The notes under the pieces: generated by a model
Told to the model about the DNA's origin: nothing
The model's database searches: none
What the model saw: the letters and a program-made list of their open reading frames with translations, nothing else
Position numbers and translations under genes: made by a program
In this document: piece after piece, positions 1 through 6,653 of the stretch
Numbering within the stretch: position 1 is the stretch's first letter
Layout: every line of letters begins with the position of its first letter
NCBI GenBank assembly: GCA_024280815.1
Contig: JAJRPL010000310.1
Location: 1-6,925 of the forward strand
Source of the DNA: Bacteroidota bacterium
GTDB taxonomy: Bacteria > Bacteroidota > Bacteroidia > Flavobacteriales > Flavobacteriaceae
DNA: 6,925 nt
Reading direction: 5' to 3'

Positions 1-1492
1 AATTTCTTGTGTAAAAAAGGACACTAAAACAGATAATATTCAAAAAGATTTTTGTTCATCAATCCATAGAGATGATAGTATTAACCTTACTGCTGAATTG
101 GAAGATATTTCAGAATTAATGAAAACAAAAACTGGAGTTTATATTTTAGAAGATGGTAATAGTGCTTTAATAACTCGTGCATGGCTAACTGAATATGCTG
201 AAAAAACAATTGACATCCAATACTTTATTTTCTCAACTGACAATGTAGGGCTCATTGCCTGTGATTATTTAGTAAGGGCAGCTGATAGAGGTGTTAAAAT
301 TAGACTTTTAGTAGATGATTTTATGGTTGATGCAGAATTAGAAGATGTTTTAATATTAGACTCTCACAAAAACATTACGATAAAGATATACAATACTGGT
401 GTAAATTTGGGGAAAAATATTCTTACTAAAGCTCTAAATTATACTACAAATTTTAGAGGTTCAAATCAAAGGATGCATAACAAAACTTTTATCGTTGACA
501 GTAAAATTGTTATTACTGGAGGCAGAAATATTGCAGATGAGTATTTTGATTATGACCATGAATACAATTTCAGAGATAGAGATGTTTTGCTAATAGGGAA
601 AACAACAAAAAATGTTGAAAAATCATTTACAACCTTTTGGGAAAGTTCTTTAAGTGTTCTTGTCAAAGACTTAGCTAAAGATTTCCCTGAGAACTATAAT
701 GATTCTACTAGATTTAACAAACTACATCAATACGCATGTAATCCTGAAAATTTTTGGCCACAAATTAGAACACAAATAGAAAATTTACCCAATACATTTA
801 AGGCAATAAAAAATTCTCAAGCTTTAATTTGGACAGATAGCGTAACATTTATTTCTGACTTGCCTGGTAAAAATGATGGATCAAGTGGATTAGGTGGGGG
901 TGGTTATACTACAGATGCTTTGATTACATTAGTGAAAAATGCAAGAAAATCTATTGATATACAAACCCCGTATTTAATTACTTCTAAATTAAGTAGAAAC
1001 CTCTTTAAAGAAGCTGTAAATCGCGGTGTGAAGGTTAGAATCCTTACCAATAGCCTTGCCTCTACTGATAACCTCGAAGCTTTTAGTGGTTATCAACGTG
1101 ATCGAAAAAAACTATTAAAGACTGGAGTTGAAATTTATGAATTTAGACCTGATGCTGCTGAACGTTTTAAAATTATGACGAGTCAGTTACAAGATACATT
1201 AAAGCATAGACCAATATTTGGATTTCACGCTAAAACAATGGTTGTTGATGAACAAATTACTGTAATTGGAACTTTTAATTTAGATCCACGAAGTGCAAAT
1301 CTAAATACTGAATGTTTAGCAATAATTAATGATAAAAAAGTCGCTATATCAATTTTAAAAGGTATAGAAAAAGAATTCAAACCTGAAAATTCTTGGAGAA
1401 CCACACTAGATTCAAACCCAGATGATAAAGTTAAAAATATTAAAAGAGTAAAAGCTTGGACAAGGAAAATTATTCCTAAAGGAGTACTCTAA
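1..1492 (+). CDS. ClsC-type phospholipase D / cardiolipin synthase-like lipoprotein, 5'-partial
   Basis: Likely transfers or hydrolyses phosphatidyl groups, as in cardiolipin synthesis. Two complete HKD motifs are visible: HNKTFIVD followed by GGRN (bases 476-529) and HAKTMVVD followed by GTFN (1226-1279). The flanking blocks RRMHNK-like, GGRNIADEYF, YTTDALI and FNLDPRSANLNTE match the ClsC (YmdC) branch of the PLD superfamily rather than single-HKD nucleases. The frame is open to the left edge (first full codon at base 2). The first residues read I-S-C-V-K-K-D, which looks like the end of a lipobox, so the start codon lies just outside the window; the internal TTG at 98 is not the real start. 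The mature protein from Cys (bases 8-10) would be about 494 residues, close to the ClsC size. A lipoprotein signal implies a periplasmic or outer-membrane location. The stop lies 89 bp before the helicase start. Family assignment is strong; substrate is inferred. Confidence 0.87.
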   Translation, partial: ISCVKKDTKTDNIQKDFCSSIHRDDSINLTAELEDISELMKTKTGVYILEDGNSALITRAWLTEYAEKTIDIQYFIFSTDNVGLIACDYLVRAADRGVKIRLLVDDFMVDAELEDVLILDSHKNITIKIYNTGVNLGKNILTKALNYTTNFRGSNQRMHNKTFIVDSKIVITGGRNIADEYFDYDHEYNFRDRDVLLIGKTTKNVEKSFTTFWESSLSVLVKDLAKDFPENYNDSTRFNKLHQYACNPENFWPQIRTQIENLPNTFKAIKNSQALIWTDSVTFISDLPGKNDGSSGLGGGGYTTDALITLVKNARKSIDIQTPYLITSKLSRNLFKEAVNRGVKVRILTNSLASTDNLEAFSGYQRDRKKLLKTGVEIYEFRPDAAERFKIMTSQLQDTLKHRPIFGFHAKTMVVDEQITVIGTFNLDPRSANLNTECLAIINDKKVAISILKGIEKEFKPENSWRTTLDSNPDDKVKNIKRVKAWTRKIIPKGVL

Positions 1493-1555
1493 CACTTTTG
1501 AATCTAATTCTTATTCTATCGTACCAATGCAAACTCATAATTCATTATAATAGAC

Positions 1556-1563
1556 TATATTTG
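1556..1563 (+). promoter_or_regulatory. Candidate Bacteroidota -7 promoter box for the helicase gene
   Basis: TATATTTG is a perfect match to the TAnnTTTG -7 element used by the primary sigma factor of Bacteroidota. It ends 18 bases before the proposed helicase ATG, which would leave a leader of roughly 10-15 bases. I find no convincing TTG-type -33 element at the expected distance upstream, so this is half of a promoter at best. Confidence 0.4.
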
Positions 1564-1581
1564 CCAACTTATAAAAACGCT

Positions 1582-2856
1582 ATGACTTTTAACGATTTAG
1601 GCATTATTGAGCCGATATTAAAAGCCTTATCTGAAAAAGGCTATACAAACCCCACTCCTATTCAAGAGCAATCTATTCCTATATTATTACGGAATAAAGA
1701 TTTAATGGGTTGTGCACAAACAGGTACAGGTAAAACTGCTGCTTTTGCAATTCCTATATTGCAACACTTAGCCAATAAATCTCATGGAGATAGGCGTTCT
1801 AATAAAATCAAAGCATTAATTATAACACCAACTCGTGAACTAGCCATCCAAATTGCTGATAACTTTACCATATACGGAAAACATACAGGCATTAGAAATA
1901 CTGTGATTTTTGGTGGGGTCAAACAAGGAAAACAAACTCAAGCTTTGCGTAGAGGCGTTGATATTCTTGTAGCCACACCAGGCAGATTGCTAGATTTAAT
2001 GCAACAAGGCTTTATCAGCTTATCAGCTATTGAGTATTTTGTATTAGATGAAGCCGATCAAATGTTAGACATGGGTTTCATTCATGATATTAAAAAAGTA
2101 CTTGCAAAATTACCTTCAAAAAGACAATCACTTTTCTTTTCTGCAACCATGCCTGCTTCAATTGTAAGTTTGTCTCGTGAAATATTAGGTAACTTTGAAA
2201 AAGTAACCGTAAAACCTGAACAAGCTACTGCCGAAAAGGTGGAACAAGCTATTTATTTTGTAAGTAAAAAAGCAAAAATAAAATTACTAGTTTACCTCTT
2301 AGAAATCCAAAACATCAAATCTACGTTGGTTTTTTCTCGCACCAAACATGGTGCAAATAAAATTGTAAAACTATTAGATAGAGAAGGTATTAATGCCGCA
2401 GCTATCCATGGTAACAAATCACAGACAGCTAGACAAAAAGCATTAGAAAATTTCAAAAAAGGAATCATTACTGTTTTAGTGGCCACTGATATTGCTGCTC
2501 GTGGTATTGATATTGATGAATTAGCTCTTGTTGTAAATTACGACATACCAAATATACCTGAAACTTATGTACATAGAATAGGTAGAACGGGTCGTGCAAA
2601 AGCAAGCGGAGTTGCTATTTCATTCTGTGACCAAGAAGAAAGAGCCTATTTAAGAGATATTCAAAAGCTAATCAATCAGAAAATTCCTGTTATTGCAGAA
2701 CATCCATTTATTAATGTACACGATGATAGCTCTGAAGAAAGTTCTAGTCAAAATAATAGAAACCACTCACGTTCTGGTAATTCTTCAAATAGAAATAGAA
2801 ACAGAAATCGCAACCAAAAAAATCGCAGAAATTCAAATTCTAGAAATCGGAAATAA
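1582..2856 (+). CDS. rhlE: DEAD-box ATP-dependent RNA helicase, RhlE type
   Basis: Cytoplasmic ATP-dependent RNA helicase, 424 aa, of the RhlE subgroup implicated in RNA remodelling and ribosome assembly. All core motifs are present in order: Q motif (F3, GYTNPTPIQ 20-28), motif I AQTGTGKT 45-52, PTRELA, TPGRLLD, DEAD 156-159, SAT 187-189, FSRTKHGAN, ATDIAARGIDI from 301, and HRIGRTGR 331-338. LDMGFIHDI and AAIHGNKSQ are typical of RhlE. Residues 380-424 form a low-complexity Ser/Asn/Arg tail, a likely disordered RNA-binding extension. I chose ATG 1582 because the protein then begins exactly at the Q-motif region (MTFNDLG). A TTG at 1498 would add 28 unmatched residues and put the -7 box inside the gene. 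It ends in tandem TAA TAA stops, 18 bp before the SGNH gene, suggesting co-transcription. Confidence 0.95.
   Translation: MTFNDLGIIEPILKALSEKGYTNPTPIQEQSIPILLRNKDLMGCAQTGTGKTAAFAIPILQHLANKSHGDRRSNKIKALIITPTRELAIQIADNFTIYGKHTGIRNTVIFGGVKQGKQTQALRRGVDILVATPGRLLDLMQQGFISLSAIEYFVLDEADQMLDMGFIHDIKKVLAKLPSKRQSLFFSATMPASIVSLSREILGNFEKVTVKPEQATAEKVEQAIYFVSKKAKIKLLVYLLEIQNIKSTLVFSRTKHGANKIVKLLDREGINAAAIHGNKSQTARQKALENFKKGIITVLVATDIAARGIDIDELALVVNYDIPNIPETYVHRIGRTGRAKASGVAISFCDQEERAYLRDIQKLINQKIPVIAEHPFINVHDDSSEESSSQNNRNHSRSGNSSNRNRNRNRNQKNRRNSNSRNRK
2791..2814 (+). repeat. Degenerate hexamer repeat encoding the Asn-Arg tail of the helicase
   Basis: Four consecutive hexamers, AGAAAT, AGAAAC, AGAAAT and CGCAAC, encode alternating Arg-Asn pairs in the C-terminal tail of the RhlE-type helicase. 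The units are imperfect, so strong slippage is unlikely, but the tail probably grew by tandem duplication. Confidence 0.6.
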
Positions 2857-2874
2857 TAATTGTATTTTTATAAA

Positions 2875-3564
2875 ATGAATAAAACATCCTTATTTATTAT
2901 ACTTATGATCTTTTCATTATTTAAACCTAAAACTATTTCTGCACAAGATTGGGCAAACCTCAATAGGTTTGAAAATGAAAATTCTAAATTGGCAGCTCCT
3001 CTTGAAAATGAAAATCGTATTGTTTTTATGGGAAATTCAATTACAGAAGCTTGGTCATCTTATGATTCTATTTTCTTTAAAGAAAACCCATATATAAATA
3101 GGGGTATTAGTGGTCAAACCACACCACAAATGCTACTTAGATTTAGAGCTGATGTTATTAATTTAAAACCAAAAGTAGTTGTAATCTTAGCAGGTACCAA
3201 TGATTTGGCTGAAAATACTGGACCAACAAGCTTTGACGCTATAATGAATAATATTATCTCTATGGTTCAACTGGCTACAGTCAATGACATTAAAGTGGTA
3301 CTATCTTCTGTTTTACCTGCTTATGATTATCCTTGGAAAAAAGGTTTACATCCTAATGAAAAAATCCCAGCTTTAAACAAACTTATTAAAGAATATGCTG
3401 ATAAAAACAACATCGTTTATTTAGATTATTTTTCAGCAATGGTCGATGATAAAAATGGATTAATTGATGATTATACTCGAGATGGTGTTCATCCTAATAA
3501 AAATGGGTATGACATTATGAAACCATTAGTACAAAATGCAATTGCAAAAGCTTTAAAAAAATAA
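2875..3564 (+). CDS. Secreted SGNH/GDSL-type hydrolase (esterase/lipase-like)
   Basis: A 229-residue SGNH-fold ester hydrolase. Residues 1 to about 24 form a Sec signal peptide: K3, a hydrophobic stretch, then an ISAQ cleavage region, so the enzyme is exported. The four family blocks are visible: block I GNSIT with nucleophile Ser55 (Asn replaces the usual Asp of GDS), block II NRGISG with Gly77, block III GTND with Asn109, and block V DGVHPN with Asp203 and His206. Length is normal for a single-domain SGNH enzyme. The ATG at 2875 gives a clean signal peptide; an upstream in-frame TTG at 2860 would add MYFYK and is less likely. The substrate cannot be read from sequence; carbohydrate O-acetyl esters or acyl esters are candidates, the first favoured weakly by the downstream hexosaminidase. 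It lies 18 bp after the helicase stop with no terminator between, so it is probably in the same transcript. Confidence 0.9.
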   Translation: MNKTSLFIILMIFSLFKPKTISAQDWANLNRFENENSKLAAPLENENRIVFMGNSITEAWSSYDSIFFKENPYINRGISGQTTPQMLLRFRADVINLKPKVVVILAGTNDLAENTGPTSFDAIMNNIISMVQLATVNDIKVVLSSVLPAYDYPWKKGLHPNEKIPALNKLIKEYADKNNIVYLDYFSAMVDDKNGLIDDYTRDGVHPNKNGYDIMKPLVQNAIAKALKK

Positions 3565-3571
3565 CATATTC

Positions 3572-3599
3572 ATGTCATTTAAAGCCTTATAAATGTCAT
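3572..3599 (+). repeat. AT-rich imperfect hairpin with direct repeats between SGNH and hexosaminidase genes
   Basis: Bases 3572-3582 region can pair with 3590-3599: ATG-T-CATTTA against TAAATG-T-CAT, nine pairs around one T-T mismatch with an 8-base loop (3582-3589). The same bases contain the direct repeat ATGTCATT at 3572-3579 and 3593-3600. It starts 8 bases after the SGNH stop, where a terminator would be expected, but no T-run follows, so a terminator role is doubtful. It may be an mRNA 3' stabilising structure or an operator-like site. Confidence 0.35.
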
Positions 3600-3626
3600 T
3601 CATCGAAAAAATAGAGTTCCTATAAA

Positions 3627-3643
3627 TTAATTTGTTGATTTTG
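3627..3643 (+). promoter_or_regulatory. Weak candidate promoter region for the hexosaminidase gene
   Basis: Two overlapping near-matches to the TAnnTTTG -7 box occur here: TTAATTTG (3627-3634) and TGATTTTG (3636-3643), each with one mismatch at the second base. The second ends 25 bases before the hexosaminidase ATG. No clear -33 element is visible. The 104-bp gap after the SGNH gene makes a separate promoter plausible, but the sequence evidence is thin. Confidence 0.25.
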
Positions 3644-3668
3644 TATCCAAATATAAATTACTATTAAA

Positions 3669-5294
3669 ATGAAAACTCATTACTCCTCAATTCTTACTTT
3701 TCTTATCATTAGTTTATTGACCATAACTTCTTGTAAAAAGGAAGTGAAAATAAAAAAACCTGCCACACCAAAAGACCTTTTAAAGGAAAATATTATACCT
3801 AAACCAGTCACTTTAACTGCTACAGGCAGTTCTTTTGAATTAAATAGCAATAGTGAAATCCACTATCAAAGTGATGCTTTAAAGCCTATTGCCAACTATT
3901 TATCAGAGTTACTACAACCGGCTACAGGCTTTAAACTTCCTATAAAAGTTATGAGTTCTATGCCTTCAACAGATCATATCTATTTATCCTTATCGGATAG
4001 TATTCAACATAAAGAAGGTTACCTACTAACTATTAAAGAAAATGGTATTGATTTAAAAGCAAACAAGCCTGCAGGTTTATTTTATGGTATACAAACATTA
4101 CGTCAATTACTTCCTGCCAATATAGAACTTAAAGAAAAACAAAATAACACTTGGTTGATTGCTAGTGGAACTATTACTGACGAACCATCTTATAGTTACC
4201 GTGGAGCAATGTTAGATGTAGCTCGTCACTTTCTTGGGCTTGAAACTGTAAAAAGGTATATTGATTTGTTATCCTTTTACAAAATAAACACATTGCATTT
4301 ACATTTATCTGATGATCAAGGTTGGAGAATTGAAATCAAATCATGGCCAAATTTAACCACACATGGTGGCAGTACAGAAGTTGGTGGTGGTGAAGGCGGC
4401 TTTTTTACCCAAGAACAATACAAAGAGCTTGTAAAATATGCTCAAGATCGTTTCATCACAATTGTTCCTGAAATTGATATGCCTGGCCATACTAATGCAG
4501 CTTTATCATCATATCCAGAATTGAATTGTAATGGCAAGGCAACAAAACCTTATACAGGTACTAGAGTAGGTTTTAGTTCTTTCTGTACTGATAAAGATAT
4601 TACTTATAAGTTCATTGATGACGTGATTAGAGAATTGGCTGAAATGACTCCTGGGGAATATATTCATATTGGTGGTGATGAATCTGATGCTACTCCAATA
4701 AAAGATTACATTAAGTTTATCAATAAAGTTCAGAAAATTGTTTCCTCTCACGGCAAGAAAGTTTTAGGATGGGATGAAATTGCTCATGCGACTTTAGAAC
4801 CCAATACCATTGTTCAATATTGGGCTAGAGATAGTACCGAAAATAAAAATGCTTTTAATGCTGTAAAACAGAATGCAAAAATACTCATGTCACCAGCTAC
4901 CAAAGCATATTTAGACATGAAATATGACAAAACCACTAAAATAGGGTTGGATTGGGCTGGTCTTACTGAAGTTGATGTCGCTTATAATTGGAGTTTAGAA
5001 AACCATATAGAAGACATTTCAAAAGAAAACATTATTGGTGTAGAAGCTCCTTTATGGACAGAAACTGTAGAAAATATAAAGGATCTTGAATTTTTAGCTT
5101 TCCCTAGAGTAATAGGGATTGCTGAAATTGGGTGGACACCTACTTCTCAAAGAAATTGGGAGGAATATAAAGTTCGTTTAGGAAAACATAAAGATAGATT
5201 AGATGCTTTACATGTCAATTATTATACTTCAGAATTAGTACCTTGGCAAAGTACAGTTACTGATACAGTTGTTAGTACTCCTAAAGAAAATTAA
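3669..5294 (+). CDS. Beta-N-acetylhexosaminidase, GH20 family, lipoprotein
   Basis: Exo-acting enzyme removing terminal beta-linked GlcNAc/GalNAc from glycans or chitooligosaccharides, 541 aa. The N-terminus is a lipoprotein signal: a hydrophobic segment ending LTITSC, with Cys22 as predicted lipidated residue, so it is anchored in the periplasm or outer membrane. A GH20b-type N-terminal domain spans about 38-155. The catalytic barrel starts near YRGAMLDVARH (R178, D183, R186, H187), continues with LHLHLSDDQGWR and PEIDMPGH 267-274, and carries the catalytic pair D337-E338 in HIGGDESD. Substrate-pocket tryptophans are W368 (GWDE), W385 (QYWA) and W463 (LWTE). GH20 enzymes use substrate-assisted catalysis through the N-acetyl group. 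The ATG at 3669 is preceded by ATTAAA and gives an intact signal peptide. The stop abuts the stop of murF on the other strand with no spacing. Whether it works on chitin, host glycans or peptidoglycan fragments is not visible. Confidence 0.95.
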   Translation: MKTHYSSILTFLIISLLTITSCKKEVKIKKPATPKDLLKENIIPKPVTLTATGSSFELNSNSEIHYQSDALKPIANYLSELLQPATGFKLPIKVMSSMPSTDHIYLSLSDSIQHKEGYLLTIKENGIDLKANKPAGLFYGIQTLRQLLPANIELKEKQNNTWLIASGTITDEPSYSYRGAMLDVARHFLGLETVKRYIDLLSFYKINTLHLHLSDDQGWRIEIKSWPNLTTHGGSTEVGGGEGGFFTQEQYKELVKYAQDRFITIVPEIDMPGHTNAALSSYPELNCNGKATKPYTGTRVGFSSFCTDKDITYKFIDDVIRELAEMTPGEYIHIGGDESDATPIKDYIKFINKVQKIVSSHGKKVLGWDEIAHATLEPNTIVQYWARDSTENKNAFNAVKQNAKILMSPATKAYLDMKYDKTTKIGLDWAGLTEVDVAYNWSLENHIEDISKENIIGVEAPLWTETVENIKDLEFLAFPRVIGIAEIGWTPTSQRNWEEYKVRLGKHKDRLDALHVNYYTSELVPWQSTVTDTVVSTPKEN

Positions 5295-6584
5295 CTATAT
5301 CAAATCTAAAATTCTTTCAAGTGCCATACCTCTTGAAGCTTTTATTAAAAGTGTGGCATTTTTAATTTTGAGGTTTGAAAAATGAATTTTAAAATCATCA
5401 AAAGTCTTAAATAAAGTGATGCTATTATTCTCTTCTGAAGGATTAAGTTTTATTTTATAAAAATTTTCACCTATTAAATAGGCTTTATCTATTTTAAGAG
5501 GGCTTAATAAATCTGCAATTTGTTGATGCTCAGATTCCGATTCATCACCCAATTCAAACATATCTCCTAGTATAGCAATTTTATAAGTATCTGTTAATCC
5601 TGATAAATTTTCTAAAGCTACCTGCATACTTGAAGGATTTGCATTATAAGCATCTAAAATAATTTTATTAGTGCCTTGCTCAATAATTTGAGAACGATTA
5701 TTGGTCGGAATGTAATTTTCAATAGCCAAAGCTATATCTTCTTTTGACACGTTGAAATGGCATCCTATGGCAATAGCAGCTGCAATATTATTATAATTAT
5801 AAGCTCCTATTAATTGACTAATAACAGCCTTATCATTAAATTGAACTTTCACAAAAGGATTGGCTTCAATAAAATTAACTTTTATAGTTGCATTTTCTTT
5901 ACCAAAAGTAATTTTATCAATCAATTCCGATTTCTGTACTTGAATTGTATCCGTATTATTTACAAAAACAGTTTTATTGTGAGACTTTAAATATCTATAC
6001 AATTCCGTTTTACCTTGTATAACTCCTTCTAAACTTCCAAAACCTTCTAAATGAGCTTTACCAAAATTGGTAATATACCCATAATCAGGCTGAGTAATTT
6101 GGCATAAAAAATCTATTTCTTTTAAATGATTGGCTCCCATTTCAACAATTCCAATTTCAGTCTTTGGTGTCATAGAAAGTAGGGTTAACGGAACTCCAAT
6201 ATGATTATTTAAATTACCCGCTGTAGCTGTAACTTTATACTTTTTAGAAAGCACAACATTTATCAATTCTTTGGTTGTCGTTTTTCCGTTGCTTCCTGTT
6301 AAACCAACAATCGGAATTGCCAATTCATTTCTATGATAAGTAGCTAAAGATTGTAATGTCAACAAAACATCTTTTACCAGAATAATATTTTGATGTGTTT
6401 TGTACGCTTTCTCATCAACAATAGCAAAAGCGGCACCTTTTTCAAGAGCATTTTCAGCAAACTTATTACCATTGAAATTATCACCTTTTAAGGCAAAAAA
6501 CAGACAACCTTTAGTTATTTTTCTAGTGTCAGTAGACACCAAATAAGACTGTTTATAGTATTGATAAAGTTCAGAAATATTCAT
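5295..6584 (-). CDS. murF: UDP-N-acetylmuramoyl-tripeptide--D-alanyl-D-alanine ligase (MurF)
   Basis: Cytoplasmic ATP-dependent ligase that adds D-Ala-D-Ala to UDP-MurNAc-tripeptide, the last soluble peptidoglycan-precursor step. It has 429 residues, near the usual MurF length. Domain 1 shows DTR (19-21) and the GCLFFALKGDNFNG block (26-39), typical of MurF. The central ATPase domain has the P-loop GLTGSNGKTTTKE (94-106, K101), EMGANH 148-153, and GKTELY, whose K192 fits the carbamylated lysine of Mur ligases. NYNNIAAA 263-270, DAYNANPSS 311-319 and LGDMFELG 339-346 follow, and the C-terminal domain ends with KASRGMALE. ATG at 6584 begins directly before the MurF N-terminal domain; no Shine-Dalgarno is seen. 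It lies downstream of the gldJ-like gene on the same strand, a neighbourhood I recall from flavobacterial genomes. A strong terminator sits 16 bases upstream of its start. The TAG stop abuts the convergent hexosaminidase stop. Confidence 0.97.
   Translation of the reverse strand: MNISELYQYYKQSYLVSTDTRKITKGCLFFALKGDNFNGNKFAENALEKGAAFAIVDEKAYKTHQNIILVKDVLLTLQSLATYHRNELAIPIVGLTGSNGKTTTKELINVVLSKKYKVTATAGNLNNHIGVPLTLLSMTPKTEIGIVEMGANHLKEIDFLCQITQPDYGYITNFGKAHLEGFGSLEGVIQGKTELYRYLKSHNKTVFVNNTDTIQVQKSELIDKITFGKENATIKVNFIEANPFVKVQFNDKAVISQLIGAYNYNNIAAAIAIGCHFNVSKEDIALAIENYIPTNNRSQIIEQGTNKIILDAYNANPSSMQVALENLSGLTDTYKIAILGDMFELGDESESEHQQIADLLSPLKIDKAYLIGENFYKIKLNPSEENNSITLFKTFDDFKIHFSNLKIKNATLLIKASRGMALERILDLI
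5319..5363 (+). terminator. Possible intrinsic terminator for the hexosaminidase transcript, inside murF
   Basis: AAGTGCCA (5319-5326) pairs with TGGCATTT (5354-5361), eight pairs with one G-U. Inside it CTTTT (5339-5343) pairs with AAAAG (5347-5351) around a 3-base loop. A T-run at 5359-5363 overlaps the outer right arm. It begins 25 bases after the hexosaminidase stop, in the right orientation, and lies entirely in the antisense of murF's last codons. The 12-base internal bulge weakens it, and a competing TTCAAG/CTTGAA pairing (5316-5321 with 5332-5337) exists. Confidence 0.35.
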
Positions 6585-6595
6585 AGGTTAAAACT

Positions 6596-6629
6596 AAAAA
6601 AAAACTCAATACAAAATGTATTGAGTTTT
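6596..6629 (-). terminator. Strong intrinsic terminator after the gldJ-like gene (possibly bidirectional)
   Basis: A perfect 13-bp inverted repeat, AAAACTCAATACA (6601-6613) and TGTATTGAGTTTT (6617-6629), flanks a 3-base loop. On the - strand the stem is followed by a T-run (the nine A's at 6596-6604 on the + strand), the layout of an intrinsic terminator for the gldJ-like gene, whose stop is 24 bases upstream. On the + strand the stem ends in TTTT followed by AATTTTATTT, so it could also stop + transcripts. It leaves only 11 bases between the T-run and the murF ATG. Confidence 0.85.
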
Positions 6630-6653
6630 AATTTTATTTATAATTTACACAAA

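Noticed and set aside
1..1492. PLD-family protein as an anti-phage or restriction-type nuclease
   Set aside because: Two HKD motifs in ClsC arrangement, the NLDPRSxxLNTE block and a lipobox point to an envelope lipid enzyme. No helicase or methylase partner of a defence type is present; the adjacent DEAD-box gene is a housekeeping RhlE.
2292..2486. 64-codon open frame on the - strand inside the helicase gene
   Set aside because: It lies wholly antisense to conserved RhlE motifs, has no recognisable domain and no promoter-like sequence.
2857..2874. Promoter or terminator between helicase and SGNH genes
   Set aside because: The gap is 18 bases, with no hairpin and no TAnnTTTG box.
2693..2878. 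61-codon open frame overlapping the helicase 3' end in another frame
   Set aside because: Its residues are a frame-shifted reading of the repetitive Asn/Arg tail; Ile/Glu/Thr repeats arise from the same hexamers. The tail in the helicase frame runs to a normal stop.
4509..4751. 80-codon open frame on the - strand inside the hexosaminidase gene
   Set aside because: It is antisense to the catalytic HIGGDE region, whose coding constraint explains it.
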